From Patiriisocius marinistellae (GTDB lineage: Bacteria > Bacteroidota > Bacteroidia > Flavobacteriales > Flavobacteriaceae), in the NCBI RefSeq assembly GCF_009014635.1, contig NZ_BKCF01000001.1, forward strand, positions 558,001 to 622,000: 64,000 bases of DNA, given 5' to 3'. The notes under the pieces were generated by a model. The model saw nothing but the letters and a program-made list of their open reading frames with translations. It was not told the DNA's origin and made no database searches. The first letter of the stretch is position 1. Each line of letters opens with the position of its first letter. This document shows positions 25,933 through 34,720 of the stretch, piece by piece. The translations under genes and the position numbers were made by a program.

Positions 25933-26523
25933 TTACCTATAAAAATTCATCTCGTCAAGATACTCCCATACATTTTCCGGCAGCATAGGTTTTATATTTT
26001 TTTTATCCTTAATGGCTTTGCGAATAAATGTAGATGAAAGCTCCATTATGGGTGCAGGTACTTTAATAATCTTAGGGTGGTTGTGAAATTGTGTTTCAAT
26101 AGCCCCACTAGAAATGCGCGGATATACATAAATGGAATAACGGTCTAAAATAACCTCATAATTTTTCCATTTATGCAAGCTCTTCAAATTATCTTCTCCC
26201 ATAATTAAACAAAAGTTTTGCTCGGGATATTTTTCTTCTAATACAGCTAAAGTATTCACTGTATAATTGGGTTGTGGAAGATCAAATTCAACTTTGCTTG
26301 ATTTTAACTTTGGATATTCTTCAATTGCGATGTCCACCATGGCAATGCGATGATTATTATCAAGAAGAGAGCTTTTCTTTTTATGGGGATTGTGAGGAGT
26401 AACGACCATCCATACTTCGTCAAGATCACTATACTCTGTCATATAATTAGCAATAGTTAAATGGCCAATGTGAATGGGATTAAATGTTCCAAAATAAAGC
26501 CCTATTTTTTTTGAAGTCTTCAT
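25933..26523 (-). CDS. nadD: nicotinate-nucleotide adenylyltransferase
   Basis: The 196-residue enzyme joins nicotinate mononucleotide and ATP to make deamido-NAD in NAD synthesis. The nucleotidyltransferase motif GTFNPIHIGH lies at residues 12-21 and the second motif SSTFIRKAIKD near 163-173. MGEDNLKSLHKWKNYE is typical for NadD. It overlaps gmk by 4 bases and belongs to a yicC-gmk-nadD operon, a usual order in Bacteroidota. Confidence 0.96.
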   Translation of the reverse strand: MKTSKKIGLYFGTFNPIHIGHLTIANYMTEYSDLDEVWMVVTPHNPHKKKSSLLDNNHRIAMVDIAIEEYPKLKSSKVEFDLPQPNYTVNTLAVLEEKYPEQNFCLIMGEDNLKSLHKWKNYEVILDRYSIYVYPRISSGAIETQFHNHPKIIKVPAPIMELSSTFIRKAIKDKKNIKPMLPENVWEYLDEMNFYR

Positions 26524-27149
26524 TCTTCTTCGTTTGAGAATGTCTCTTTTTTAACCTTCACATCATCAAAAATAGGTTTTGAAATATGTTCTTTCACTAA
26601 CCTTTCTGCCTCTTCTAGAGCATGTTCTAGCGTGTCATTGAGAATGATGTGATCAAAACGAGGCGCTGTTGCCATTTCAACACTTGCTTTTGCAATGCGC
26701 ATATTTATTTTTTCCTCGCTTTCGGTTTTACGCTTTTTAAGTCTTATTTTTAGTTCTTCTACACTGGGTGGTTTTACAAATACTGCAAGTGTGCGTTCTG
26801 GAAATTTTCTCTTTATGCGTAATCCTCCTACGACATCAATATCAAAAATTACATTTTTACCCATTGCCCAGATGCGTTCAATTTCGCTATTTAAAGTGCC
26901 ATAAAAGTTATCACGATATACCTCTTCCCATTCTAGAAAGTCATCATTTTTCATATGTTGCTTAAAGTCTTTTAAGCTTAAAAAATAATAGTCTTTCCCA
27001 TGTTTTTCTTCACCACGAGGTTCTCTCGATGTTGCTGAAACCGAAAACTCTAGATTTAAATCATCGTTCCTTAATAAATGTTTTACGATGGTTGTTTTTC
27101 CACTGCCAGATGGTGCAGAAAAAACAATTAACTTGCCTCCTTTATTCAT
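26520..27149 (-). CDS. gmk: guanylate kinase
   Basis: This 209-residue enzyme phosphorylates GMP to GDP. The P-loop SAPSGSGKTT is at residues 11-20, followed by the GMP-binding region (SVSATSREPRGEEKHGKDYYFL) and the lid (RLKKRKTESEEKINMRIAKA). It overlaps nadD by 4 bases and yicC by 1 base, so the three genes are translated from one transcript. Confidence 0.97.
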   Translation of the reverse strand: MNKGGKLIVFSAPSGSGKTTIVKHLLRNDDLNLEFSVSATSREPRGEEKHGKDYYFLSLKDFKQHMKNDDFLEWEEVYRDNFYGTLNSEIERIWAMGKNVIFDIDVVGGLRIKRKFPERTLAVFVKPPSVEELKIRLKKRKTESEEKINMRIAKASVEMATAPRFDHIILNDTLEHALEEAERLVKEHISKPIFDDVKVKKETFSNEEE

Positions 27150-28006
27150 TATAAAACATTTAATGCTTGCTCTTTAATTTTCTCTAACTCATCTTTCATC
27201 TGTACAACTAATTGTTGCATAGGTGCAAAATTTGATTTACTCCCAATAGTGTTAATTTCACGACCTATTTCTTGAGTAATAAATCCTAGTTTTTTACCAT
27301 TACTATCATCACTATTAATAGCCTCTCTAAAATAGTTGAGGTGATTTTGCAAGCGCACTTTTTCTTCAGTAATGTCATACTTTTCTAGATAATAAATAAG
27401 CTCTTGCTCAAAACGGTTTTCGTCAACTTTTTCTTTCAGATCTGAAACAGCACCGCGCAAACGCTCCTTTACATTATCAATACGCTGTGAGTCTATCTCT
27501 AAAACTTTATTAAGCCGATTTTCAATAGTGTCAACACGCTCTAAAAAATCATTTTTTAAAACTTCACCTTCATCACTACGGTAAGCGTTTATTTGAATTA
27601 ATGCTTCCTTTACTGCTTTTAAAATTTCAGCAAACTCAGACTCATCTACTTCTTCTCTTTCTGTTTTTAATGCGTCTGGCATGCGCATTGCCATTTTAAG
27701 TAATTCGGTTTTGTCACCATCTACAACTTTTTCTAATTGTGACATATATTGTTTTACAACAGTTTCGTTAAGCTGAGTAGAAGTTTCTTCACCAGTACTT
27801 TCAACATATAAACTAAAATCAACTTTTCCTCTAGTTAATGAGTTCGCTACCATTTTTCGCATATCCAGTTCTTTTTCACGATATGCAGAAGGCACTCGAG
27901 AACTCAAGTCTAATCCTTTGCTATTAAGAGATTTAATCTCAACACTAATTTTTTTTGAAGGTAATTGAATTACGGCCTTACCGTAACCCGTCATTGATTG
28001 AATCAT
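27149..28006 (-). CDS. YicC family endoribonuclease-like protein
   Basis: A 285-residue member of the YicC family: the start MIQSMTGYGKAVIQLPSKKISVEIKSLNSKGLDLSSRVP is the family signature, and the end carries the DUF1732 helical part (ELIYYLEKYDITEEKVRLQNHLNYFREAINSDDSNGKKLGFITQEIGREINTIGSK; shortened here in meaning). E. coli YicC is an endoribonuclease acting on small RNAs. The gene opens the gmk-nadD operon, the usual place in Bacteroidota and Firmicutes. Confidence 0.93.
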   Translation of the reverse strand: MIQSMTGYGKAVIQLPSKKISVEIKSLNSKGLDLSSRVPSAYREKELDMRKMVANSLTRGKVDFSLYVESTGEETSTQLNETVVKQYMSQLEKVVDGDKTELLKMAMRMPDALKTEREEVDESEFAEILKAVKEALIQINAYRSDEGEVLKNDFLERVDTIENRLNKVLEIDSQRIDNVKERLRGAVSDLKEKVDENRFEQELIYYLEKYDITEEKVRLQNHLNYFREAINSDDSNGKKLGFITQEIGREINTIGSKSNFAPMQQLVVQMKDELEKIKEQALNVL

Positions 28007-28070
28007 AGTCTTGCATTATAAGAGTGCAAATGTAACTAATTCAAATTTCAGAATTAAGGATTCAGAATCG

Positions 28071-28438
28071 CTAATTACTAAAGGGTTTTCCATTATTATC
28101 AAAGTGCTTTTTGATAAAACGTTCTGTCATTGGGTATGTTGCAAGTAGTAAAATGGTATTTCCTGCAATTGTTATAAAGATGACATATTTCGGTAAAAAT
28201 GAATATGAAAACACTGGAAGTAATAAACTCCACAATGAAATTTTAACCAAAGCGCGTGCTGCAAATTTATTAGCAGCGACCCAGGCCTTTTGGCTTTTCA
28301 TTGATCGATAGTACGATATCCATACAAATAATTTATTTTTTTCGGCGGAAATTTCAGCAAAAAACACCCTATGCCAAGCATTATTAAACAGTAGCCTACT
28401 GCCATTAAAAACTCTTGGAATAAAGTTAAACTATTCAT
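28071..28438 (-). pseudogene. SdpI/YhfL family membrane protein gene with a frameshift
   Basis: From ATG 28436-28438 the minus strand reads MNSLTLFQEFLMAVGYCLIM, then LLKFPPKKINYLYGYRT and a stop after TIDQ. The family continues GYRTxRSMKSQxAW, and exactly that (YRSMKSQKAWVAANKFAARAL) appears in another frame right after, up to the stop at 28071. One missing base at about 28307-28309 explains the break. SdpI-family proteins are small multi-helix membrane proteins linked to immunity against the SDP toxin. The repaired protein would have about 122 residues. Its start overlaps the end of the hydrolase gene by 8 bases. Confidence 0.82.
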
Positions 28439-29402
28439 GTTTTGTGATAAAACTGAAGGCTCTTTTTTCTGAATAGTACACTTTATTCGATTGATGAAAA
28501 CCTACGTGGCCACCTGTGTTAGGCACTTCAAGGTAAATATTTTTATGCCTTTTAGCAATCTCAAAAGGGTAACATTCAGACGAGAGGAAGCTATCATTTT
28601 CAGCGTTTAAAATGAGAATGGGGATTTTAATATTTGGTAAATATTGTAATGCACTAGATTTTTCATAATAGTCATAAGCATCTTTAAATCCATGAGCTTT
28701 TGCTGTATACCTATTGTCAAATTCTAGGAGGTTTTTAATTTGTTTTAACTCTTCAGCATTCATAGCATCTGGGAAATATGGCATTTTCCGTTTGTATTTT
28801 TTACGAAGGTCATTGATAAAGGTTTGGCTATAAACTACATTTTCTGGTTTAATTAGTTGCTCGAGGGCACCACGCAAATATAATGGCACCGATACACCAA
28901 CGGCACTTTTAATTTCTTTTGGAGCATCTTCTCGTTCGCCTAAATATTTTAAAATCACATTACCACCTAGGCTAAATCCTATGAGTGCTATTTCATCATA
29001 TTTATGATTTGCAAGTATATGCTGTATAAGTTCATCGAGATCCTCCGTGCGACCGCTATTGTATGATAAGTACAATCTGTTTTCCTCACCACTACAACCA
29101 CGGTGGTTCATTGCGGCAACATCCCATCCATTTTCAACGAGAATTTTTCCTTGTCCCTTTATATACGTACGTTGTGCATTGCCCTCAAGGCCGTGTAGTA
29201 AAATTGCAAGTTTTGTGGTTTTTTCTTCGGAAACTTTAGCTAAAGACCAATCAATATCTATAAAGTCCCCATCTTTTAATTCAAGACGTTGGCGTTTTTG
29301 TTCAAGAAAAGGAAACGGGCGTAATTTTGCCGAATATATAGTTGCAAAATGGCCATTTTTAAAAAGAGCCTTTGCTTTATAAGGTGATTTGATGACTGGC
29401 AA
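28431..29402 (-). CDS. YheT-like alpha/beta hydrolase
   Basis: The 323 residues form an alpha/beta hydrolase of the YheT/ABHD1-3 type: opening LFKNGHFATIYSAKLRPFPF, oxyanion region LLHGLEGNAQRTYIKG, NHRGCSGEENRLYLSYNSG, nucleophile Ser144 in GFSLGGN, an Asp in LNAENDSFLS and the final His in GGHVGFH. The family is conserved, with carboxylesterase or phospholipase activity reported for some members; the physiological substrate is unclear. It is transcribed away from the T9SS cargo gene. Confidence 0.93.
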   Translation of the reverse strand: MPVIKSPYKAKALFKNGHFATIYSAKLRPFPFLEQKRQRLELKDGDFIDIDWSLAKVSEEKTTKLAILLHGLEGNAQRTYIKGQGKILVENGWDVAAMNHRGCSGEENRLYLSYNSGRTEDLDELIQHILANHKYDEIALIGFSLGGNVILKYLGEREDAPKEIKSAVGVSVPLYLRGALEQLIKPENVVYSQTFINDLRKKYKRKMPYFPDAMNAEELKQIKNLLEFDNRYTAKAHGFKDAYDYYEKSSALQYLPNIKIPILILNAENDSFLSSECYPFEIAKRHKNIYLEVPNTGGHVGFHQSNKVYYSEKRAFSFITKHE

Positions 29403-29552
29403 TTTGATAGTTTTTTTATTAAAAAAATAAAATTACAAACTATATGGATTGATACCCACTATTATTGTTATCGTTTTCTATTTTTTATTGATTTCTTTTC
29501 TACAGAGACTATAAGCTTTATTTTTGTATCACTAAACTTATAATAAAAAACT

Positions 29553-31022
29553 ATGAATAAATTTGCACTTGTTATTTGCACCTCTGTCTTTTTTGGACTT
29601 CAAATAATCGCTCAAACATATACAACTCCTAATACAGGTGTTACGTTGACATTAAATGATATTGCTGCAGCAAGCCCTTCAACTATTACTTTTTCTGGGA
29701 CGGATTATACATTATTAGAAAACTTAATTATAGCAGAAAACGATACTGTCATTATTGATTCAAACCTTGATTTAGGTGTTGAAGACGGTTTATTGATAAC
29801 TGTTTTTGGAGGTTTTAATATTTCAGCAGATGAAGTCGCTATTTTTGGGATTGATGATGTGCTTTTTGAAGGGTTTCGTTTTGAGGAATCATCCTTAATA
29901 AATATTCAAAATACTTCAATCGAATATAGCGGTGGATTGCGCGTTTTGACTGAAAGTTTTTCAATTGACAATTGCGCATTAACGAATAATGCTGGAGGAG
30001 CTACTAGCAGTGCGGTAATTCAATTGTCTAGAGGTTTGCCTCAAATTACAAATAATACGATTACATTTAATCAATTTGCAGCAATAGGTTCCGCAGCAAA
30101 TTCAGATGTTTCGGCTTATATTTTCAACAATTATTTAGAAGGAAATAACCAATCAAACTCAAATAGACCTCAAATTAATTTAGGTACTACGAGAACTGAT
30201 GCGCCATTAGTGATTTCTCAAAACACCATTGTTGGTGATGTATCTTTAGACATGGTAGGAGGAATTGCCGTGGCAAATTTTACAGGAGGTTCAATTAATG
30301 CCGAAATAGATGATAATATTATTCGTAATAACCGCTATGGAATTACAATTTTAGGAAACAATGCTGTCGCTGTAGTTAGAAATAATGTTATAGAAGATAA
30401 TAATACTCAAGGAGACCCATTGTTGGGGGGAAGCGGAATATCTTTAAACGCCTCATCACCTGGAATGAATGTTATTGCAACGGGTAATGAATTTAGAAGA
30501 AACTTATGGGGAATCACGGTTATAGGGGAAGCCTCTATAAATTTGGGAGATGATTCTACTACTTCATTAGGCGGAAATGTATTTTCAGAAAACGCTAATG
30601 GCGGTGAAGTATTTGCACTTTATAACAACACTAGTAATACTATACAGGCTAAAAATAATTGCTGGGTGGAAGGAGTAACGAATGACTTAAGCCTCGCGGA
30701 GTCTGTTATTTTTCATCAAGTTGATGATGCATCTTTAGGAGAAGTGATTTTCGATCCAGTAAATTGTGATATTTTAAACATAACTAATCCAATATTAGAA
30801 ACATTTGTTTTTTATCCAAACCCGGCACAAAACAAAATTAATTTTTCTAATACACCAGCGTTTAACAATGTATCTATATTTAGTCTTCAAGGAAGATTAG
30901 TGTTAAATCAAGAGGTTTCTACAACAACAAAAGATATTAATTTTAATGTACCATCAGGAGTATATTTTGTTCATTTTAATAGTGACACGGCTAGTATTGT
31001 TAGAAAGCTTATTGTTAAATAA
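29553..31022 (+). CDS. secreted beta-helix protein with T9SS C-terminal sorting domain
   Basis: A 489-residue secreted protein: signal peptide (ALVICTSVFFGLQIIAQ), a right-handed beta-helix built from repeated short strands with many Asn and Ile (residues 60-380, for example IDDNIIRNNRYGITILGNNAVAVVRNN), and a type A T9SS sorting domain of about 70 residues at the end (FVFYPNPAQNKINFSN, then SGVYFVHF and RKLIVK). It is exported by type IX secretion to the cell surface or medium. Such helices are found in pectate-lyase-like and other polysaccharide-binding proteins, but I see no clear catalytic residues. Confidence 0.9.
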   Translation: MNKFALVICTSVFFGLQIIAQTYTTPNTGVTLTLNDIAAASPSTITFSGTDYTLLENLIIAENDTVIIDSNLDLGVEDGLLITVFGGFNISADEVAIFGIDDVLFEGFRFEESSLINIQNTSIEYSGGLRVLTESFSIDNCALTNNAGGATSSAVIQLSRGLPQITNNTITFNQFAAIGSAANSDVSAYIFNNYLEGNNQSNSNRPQINLGTTRTDAPLVISQNTIVGDVSLDMVGGIAVANFTGGSINAEIDDNIIRNNRYGITILGNNAVAVVRNNVIEDNNTQGDPLLGGSGISLNASSPGMNVIATGNEFRRNLWGITVIGEASINLGDDSTTSLGGNVFSENANGGEVFALYNNTSNTIQAKNNCWVEGVTNDLSLAESVIFHQVDDASLGEVIFDPVNCDILNITNPILETFVFYPNPAQNKINFSNTPAFNNVSIFSLQGRLVLNQEVSTTTKDINFNVPSGVYFVHFNSDTASIVRKLIVK

Positions 31023-31083
31023 GTATACACCTACTTTTTATTCTACACCTATTTTCTAAGTAGAAGATTATAATCTCTCTAAA

Positions 31084-31132
31084 CCTTCCTATAAACATAT
31101 GTAGTGATAAGCTTCTTTTATTTATAGGAAGG
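31084..31132 (+). repeat. long inverted repeat after the T9SS gene
   Basis: CCTTCCTATAAA (31084-31095) and TTTATAGGAAGG (31121-31132) are perfect 12-bp arms separated by 25 bases. A second small palindrome, GTATGT-AA-ACATAC, lies at 31172-31185. No T-run follows the large stem, so it may be a stem protecting the mRNA end or part of regulation of the tetR region. Confidence 0.5.
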
Positions 31133-31251
31133 ATGGGATGTAATTGTTAAATTTTATTCTTTAATTAAATAGTATGTAAACATACATTTGAAATAGCTTA
31201 ATAATTAAGCTTGGAGAAAAATTGTTAAATATTTTTTAAAACGGCTTTATT

Positions 31252-31273
31252 AAGATACCAATCGGTATCTTTG
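31252..31273 (+). promoter_or_regulatory. TetR operator overlapping the tetR -7 box
   Basis: AAGATACC-AATC-GGTATCTT (31252-31271) is an 8-4-8 inverted repeat. It overlaps TATCTTTG (31266-31273), a TAnnTTTG box just before the tetR ATG at 31277. A second copy of the same palindrome lies after the gene, before the hydrolase start. Confidence 0.8.
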
Positions 31274-31276
31274 TGC

Positions 31277-31867
31277 ATGCGAAATGCCGAAGCCACAAGA
31301 AATAGAATTATTAGAGAAAGTGCAAACCTCTTTAATATCCAGGGGTATAAGTTGACTTCAATAAGTGATATTACTAAGGCTACTGGCTTAACTAAAGGTG
31401 CTATTTATAGACATTTTGAAAGTAAAAGTGACTTAGAACAACATGCCTTTAGAAGTCTTGGTAAGCTTATGTTTGATGAACTTGGAACATCAATTCGAGA
31501 GGCAGATTCATTTGAAATTAAGATGGAGGCAATGTTTGAGTTTTTTGAAACTTATATGCATAAGCCCTTGTATAAAGGGGGATGTCCTTTGTTAAATGCT
31601 GCTGTAGAAAGTGATGACACGAATACAGCTTTACGTCAACAAACTTTTAATATGTTAGCTCAATTAAAATCGTCTGTTGAAAAAATTATTACCAACGGTA
31701 TTCAAAATAATCAAGTGAAACCACATATAGATGTGCCATTTTATAGCACAATAATCATAGCTACACTTGAAGGTGGTATAATGATGAGCAAATTAGAACG
31801 TACACCAGATGCTATTTTAAAAACCATCAAACATTTGCGCCAATTGATGCAAGATATCTCTATTTAA
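31277..31867 (+). CDS. TetR family transcriptional regulator
   Basis: A 196-residue TetR regulator starting at ATG 31277 (MRNAEATRNRIIRESANLFN); a TTG six bases earlier lies inside the promoter box and is rejected. The helix-turn-helix is near residues 25-50 (SISDITKATGLTKGAIYRHFESK), and GGCPLLNAAVESDD is a YcdC/TetR_C-type feature seen in regulators of small hydrophobic or electrophilic ligands. GATACC/GGTATC palindromes before and after the gene suggest control of itself and of the hydrolase/thioesterase genes downstream. Confidence 0.93.
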   Translation: MRNAEATRNRIIRESANLFNIQGYKLTSISDITKATGLTKGAIYRHFESKSDLEQHAFRSLGKLMFDELGTSIREADSFEIKMEAMFEFFETYMHKPLYKGGCPLLNAAVESDDTNTALRQQTFNMLAQLKSSVEKIITNGIQNNQVKPHIDVPFYSTIIIATLEGGIMMSKLERTPDAILKTIKHLRQLMQDISI

Positions 31868-31884
31868 AAAAATTTAAAATTCTT

Positions 31885-31900
31885 GATACCAATTGGTATC
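31885..31900 (+). promoter_or_regulatory. second TetR operator, before the hydrolase gene
   Basis: GATACCAATTGGTATC is a perfect 16-base palindrome, nearly identical to the site before tetR. It lies between the tetR stop (31867) and the hydrolase ATG (31909), so the hydrolase/thioesterase pair probably has its own repressed promoter. Confidence 0.82.
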
Positions 31901-31908
31901 TAATTTAT

Positions 31909-32748
31909 ATGAAGAATATAATTATAAAATCTATAGGAGCTTGGATTAATTTTTTAGCCATTGTAGCACCTAAAAAAGCAGCAGATGTAGCTTTTAATTT
32001 ATTAATAAAAGTTAGACGGGCTCCAATTTCAGAAAAAGGTAAAGAATTTTTAGCAAAAGGAGAACAACACTATTTTGAAGTTAATGGGCAATCTGCGGTG
32101 TTACACCACTGGGGAAATGGGCCTATAAAACTACTATTTTTGCATGGATGGGAAAGTAATAGCCAGCGATGGTTACCATATTTTGAGAAATTAGATATGT
32201 CAAAATTTACAATGTATGCTTTAGATGCGCCAGGTCACGGCATGGCCAAAGGAAAAACTTTAAATATTGAAGTTTTTAGGCAATCTATCGTTTATTCATT
32301 AGATAGAATGAATGGAGCAGATGCAATTATAGGTCATTCTCTGAGTAATACTGCTATAAGTTATATGTATAGTCTAAATCCAGAAATTAATGTTCAAAAA
32401 TATGTTGTTATGGGAGCAGCCTCTGGGATGGATGCAATTTTTGTTTATTTTAAAAACATGCTCGGTTTATCAAATAAAACTGAAGCTGCTCTTAGTGCGA
32501 AAATTAATACAATTTTAAAAATACCAAACAATGATATTAAGTTGAAAAATTTTCTTGACACAGTTAAACAACCACTATTATTAGTTCATGACGAAGAGGA
32601 TAATATTACTCCTTATGCTCCTATTAAAAGCGCATTAAAAAATCATCCCGAAATTAAAACATATATTACCACTGGTCTAAAGCATGATTTAAAAAGAGAG
32701 GATGTTTATAATACAGTGATTGATTTTATTAAAAGAGATGTTGCTTAA
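31909..32748 (+). CDS. alpha/beta hydrolase
   Basis: The 279 residues have the alpha/beta hydrolase fold: oxyanion region LFLHGWESNSQRW, nucleophile Ser144 in IGHSLSNTA, an Asp in VHDEEDNITP and a terminal His in GLKHDLKRE. The elbow is GHSLS rather than GxSxG, so the last Gly is Ser. The gene follows tetR and its operator and lies 28 bases before a thioesterase gene. The pair probably processes an ester or thioester compound sensed by the TetR protein. Confidence 0.9.
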   Translation: MKNIIIKSIGAWINFLAIVAPKKAADVAFNLLIKVRRAPISEKGKEFLAKGEQHYFEVNGQSAVLHHWGNGPIKLLFLHGWESNSQRWLPYFEKLDMSKFTMYALDAPGHGMAKGKTLNIEVFRQSIVYSLDRMNGADAIIGHSLSNTAISYMYSLNPEINVQKYVVMGAASGMDAIFVYFKNMLGLSNKTEAALSAKINTILKIPNNDIKLKNFLDTVKQPLLLVHDEEDNITPYAPIKSALKNHPEIKTYITTGLKHDLKREDVYNTVIDFIKRDVA

Positions 32749-32776
32749 AATATAAACCTGCAAAAACACACACATT

Positions 32777-33253
32777 ATGTACTTAAAAGATTTTGAAGTT
32801 AGATGGAATGATATAGATGCTAATCGTCATTTGGCGAATAGTGCTTATATTAATTATATGAGTCACACACGACTTAGTTTTATGCTAGAAAATGGTTTTG
32901 GACAAGCTAAAATGGTATCGCATGATATAGGTCCTGTGGTTTTTTATGAACATATGTTTTATTTTAAAGAAGTATTTCCTGGTAAACCTATAAGGGTAAG
33001 TTTACAATTAAAAGGAATTAGTGAAGATGGAACCTATTTTTCATTTCAGCATAACTTTTATGATCATAAAGGAAAAAATATAGCACGTTGTGAGATGATG
33101 GGAGGATGGATTGATTTATCAAGTCGTAAGTTAAGAGCATTGCCTAAGGAACTTTTCAATAACCTAAACAAACTTGAAAAGACTGATGATTTTTATACTA
33201 TTACGAAAGAGCATACAAGACGGCATGGGCAAGTGCCTCAAGACTTAGTTTAA
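32777..33253 (+). CDS. acyl-CoA thioesterase (hotdog fold, 4HBT-like)
   Basis: A 158-residue hotdog-fold protein. The opening FEVRWNDIDANRHLANSAYINYMSHTR is the 4-hydroxybenzoyl-CoA thioesterase signature (Asp near 14 as catalytic acid, with Asn and His), and PGKPIRVSLQLKGISEDGTYFSFQHNFYDHKGKNIAR is the following sheet. It cleaves an acyl-CoA or related thioester. Second gene of the TetR-controlled operon; a strong terminator follows. Confidence 0.92.
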   Translation: MYLKDFEVRWNDIDANRHLANSAYINYMSHTRLSFMLENGFGQAKMVSHDIGPVVFYEHMFYFKEVFPGKPIRVSLQLKGISEDGTYFSFQHNFYDHKGKNIARCEMMGGWIDLSSRKLRALPKELFNNLNKLEKTDDFYTITKEHTRRHGQVPQDLV

Positions 33254-33294
33254 CAATAAAGGGATTAGTTTAATAAGCTAATCCCTTTATTGTT
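33252..33294 (+). terminator. bidirectional terminator
   Basis: A perfect 17-bp stem (AACAATAAAGGGATTAG / CTAATCCCTTTATTGTT) with a 9-base loop lies between the convergent thioesterase (stop 33253) and SnoaL-like (stop 33308) genes and serves both. Confidence 0.85.
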
Positions 33295-33307
33295 CCTAAA
33301 GGAAAGA

Positions 33308-33673
33308 TTATTCTTCTGTATTATAGAAAAATTGCTCTTTGATAATTTTGCCATCTTTTACTTCATAAACCCCAAGCTCTTCCATAGTGCTTCTTTGACC
33401 GCTAGGCTTGTGAGTTATATCCATAGTGTGACGCACACTAAACCAATTATCTGCAATGGTAGGTTCGCTCGTTTTGGCACTATGTACCTCAAAATTTTCT
33501 TGCCACCATTCACCTTTTTTTGCGATGGCATCCATACCTTTTGACACTTGGTGTTCGCTACCTTCCATTTCTATACTTACAATATCTGGACTATATAATT
33601 GCTCATAACATTTTTGCTCTTCGCCTTCATTGCACCATTGCACTAAATTATTTGCTATTTCTTGTGTTTTCAT
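33308..33673 (-). CDS. SnoaL-like / NTF2-fold protein
   Basis: A 121-residue single-domain protein of the NTF2-like fold (MKTQEIANNLVQWCNEGEEQKCYEQLYSPDIVSIE, then HTMDITHKPSGQRSTMEELGVYEVKDGKIIKEQFFY), the pattern of SnoaL-like domains that bind small hydrophobic ligands. No catalytic role can be assigned. Stands alone, convergent with the thioesterase gene. Confidence 0.88.
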   Translation of the reverse strand: MKTQEIANNLVQWCNEGEEQKCYEQLYSPDIVSIEMEGSEHQVSKGMDAIAKKGEWWQENFEVHSAKTSEPTIADNWFSVRHTMDITHKPSGQRSTMEELGVYEVKDGKIIKEQFFYNTEE

Positions 33674-33753
33674 AATTAGGATGTTTTTTAGTTAGAAAAG
33701 AAAGATACAAAAGAAAACACTTATTTCTTTATAACTTATTTATTATCAAAAAG

Positions 33754-34647
33754 TTAAGCTGGCATCTTCTTTTTTCGAGTTGCTAGGTATACACCTAAGA
33801 AAATAATTGACGCAGCAAAAATTCTTAATGTTGTTATTTGGTCAGCACCAGTTATCACTGCAAAAATTGCTGCAATTAACGGTTGTAAATATATAAAAAC
33901 ACCTATAACGGCAGGACTTAATTGTTTTAGGGCATATATATTAAATAAGTAGGTCAAAACTGTTGTGCCTATAACAACAAAAATTAACTTCCAAATGGAG
34001 TCAAAACTCAATCCTAACCAATCAACTTGACTAAATTCTTGAAAACCAATTGGAATATTGATAATGAAAGCAAAAAGGAATAAAAATTTCATTAGAGTAA
34101 TACTACTGTACTTTGCTGCAAGTGGTTTAACTATTATAAGATAGACAGAATAAGAGGCCGCGTTCACTAAAAAGAGCATATTTCCTAAAGGAATATTTGG
34201 TGCGTTCTCTTGTGTTTTTAAACCAAAGAGAATTAACATTAAAGCACCGGCGAGTCCTAATCCTATACCTACTCCTTTACGCCAAGTAATTCGCTCTTTT
34301 AAAAATAATGCAGAAAGAATTAAAAGTAAAACGGGCGCAATAGTAATTACAACACTACTATTTATAGGTGTAGATAAACTTAATCCTTTAAAGAACATAG
34401 TCATGTTTAAAACCATCCCAAAAAACGCACAAGCAATAATACGTAGCCAATCTTTTTTGTCAATTTTTTCACTTTTGTAAAAAAAACTGATTACCCAAAA
34501 AACAATCGCCGCGCCACTTACACGCAACAGTATAAAACCAAAGGGTTGAATAACCGTTGGCATTAATCCCTTAGCTATAGTGTGATTAATACCGTAAATA
34601 AAACTTGCTGAAAATGCAGCTATTAATGCGAGAATTCTTGGATTCAT
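33754..34647 (-). CDS. EamA/DMT family transporter
   Basis: A 297-residue membrane protein with ten hydrophobic helices in two EamA repeats (first half from LALIAAFSASFIYGINHTIAKGLMP, second from LGNMLFLVNAASYSVYLIIVKPL). The drug/metabolite transporter superfamily exports metabolites such as amino acids or nucleosides; the substrate cannot be told. The C-terminal tail is short and basic (ATRKKKMPA), as usual for cytoplasmic ends. Confidence 0.93.
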   Translation of the reverse strand: MNPRILALIAAFSASFIYGINHTIAKGLMPTVIQPFGFILLRVSGAAIVFWVISFFYKSEKIDKKDWLRIIACAFFGMVLNMTMFFKGLSLSTPINSSVVITIAPVLLLILSALFLKERITWRKGVGIGLGLAGALMLILFGLKTQENAPNIPLGNMLFLVNAASYSVYLIIVKPLAAKYSSITLMKFLFLFAFIINIPIGFQEFSQVDWLGLSFDSIWKLIFVVIGTTVLTYLFNIYALKQLSPAVIGVFIYLQPLIAAIFAVITGADQITTLRIFAASIIFLGVYLATRKKKMPA

Positions 34648-34720
34648 AAAAAAATCGCAAAGTTAACGGTTTATATAGTTTGAAATATTAACCGGTAAGA
34701 GAATATAGAATAAATAAGCA

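Noticed and set aside
33290-33544. Plus-strand frame of 84 codons opposite the SnoaL-like gene
   Set aside because: Antisense shadow that starts inside the bidirectional terminator.
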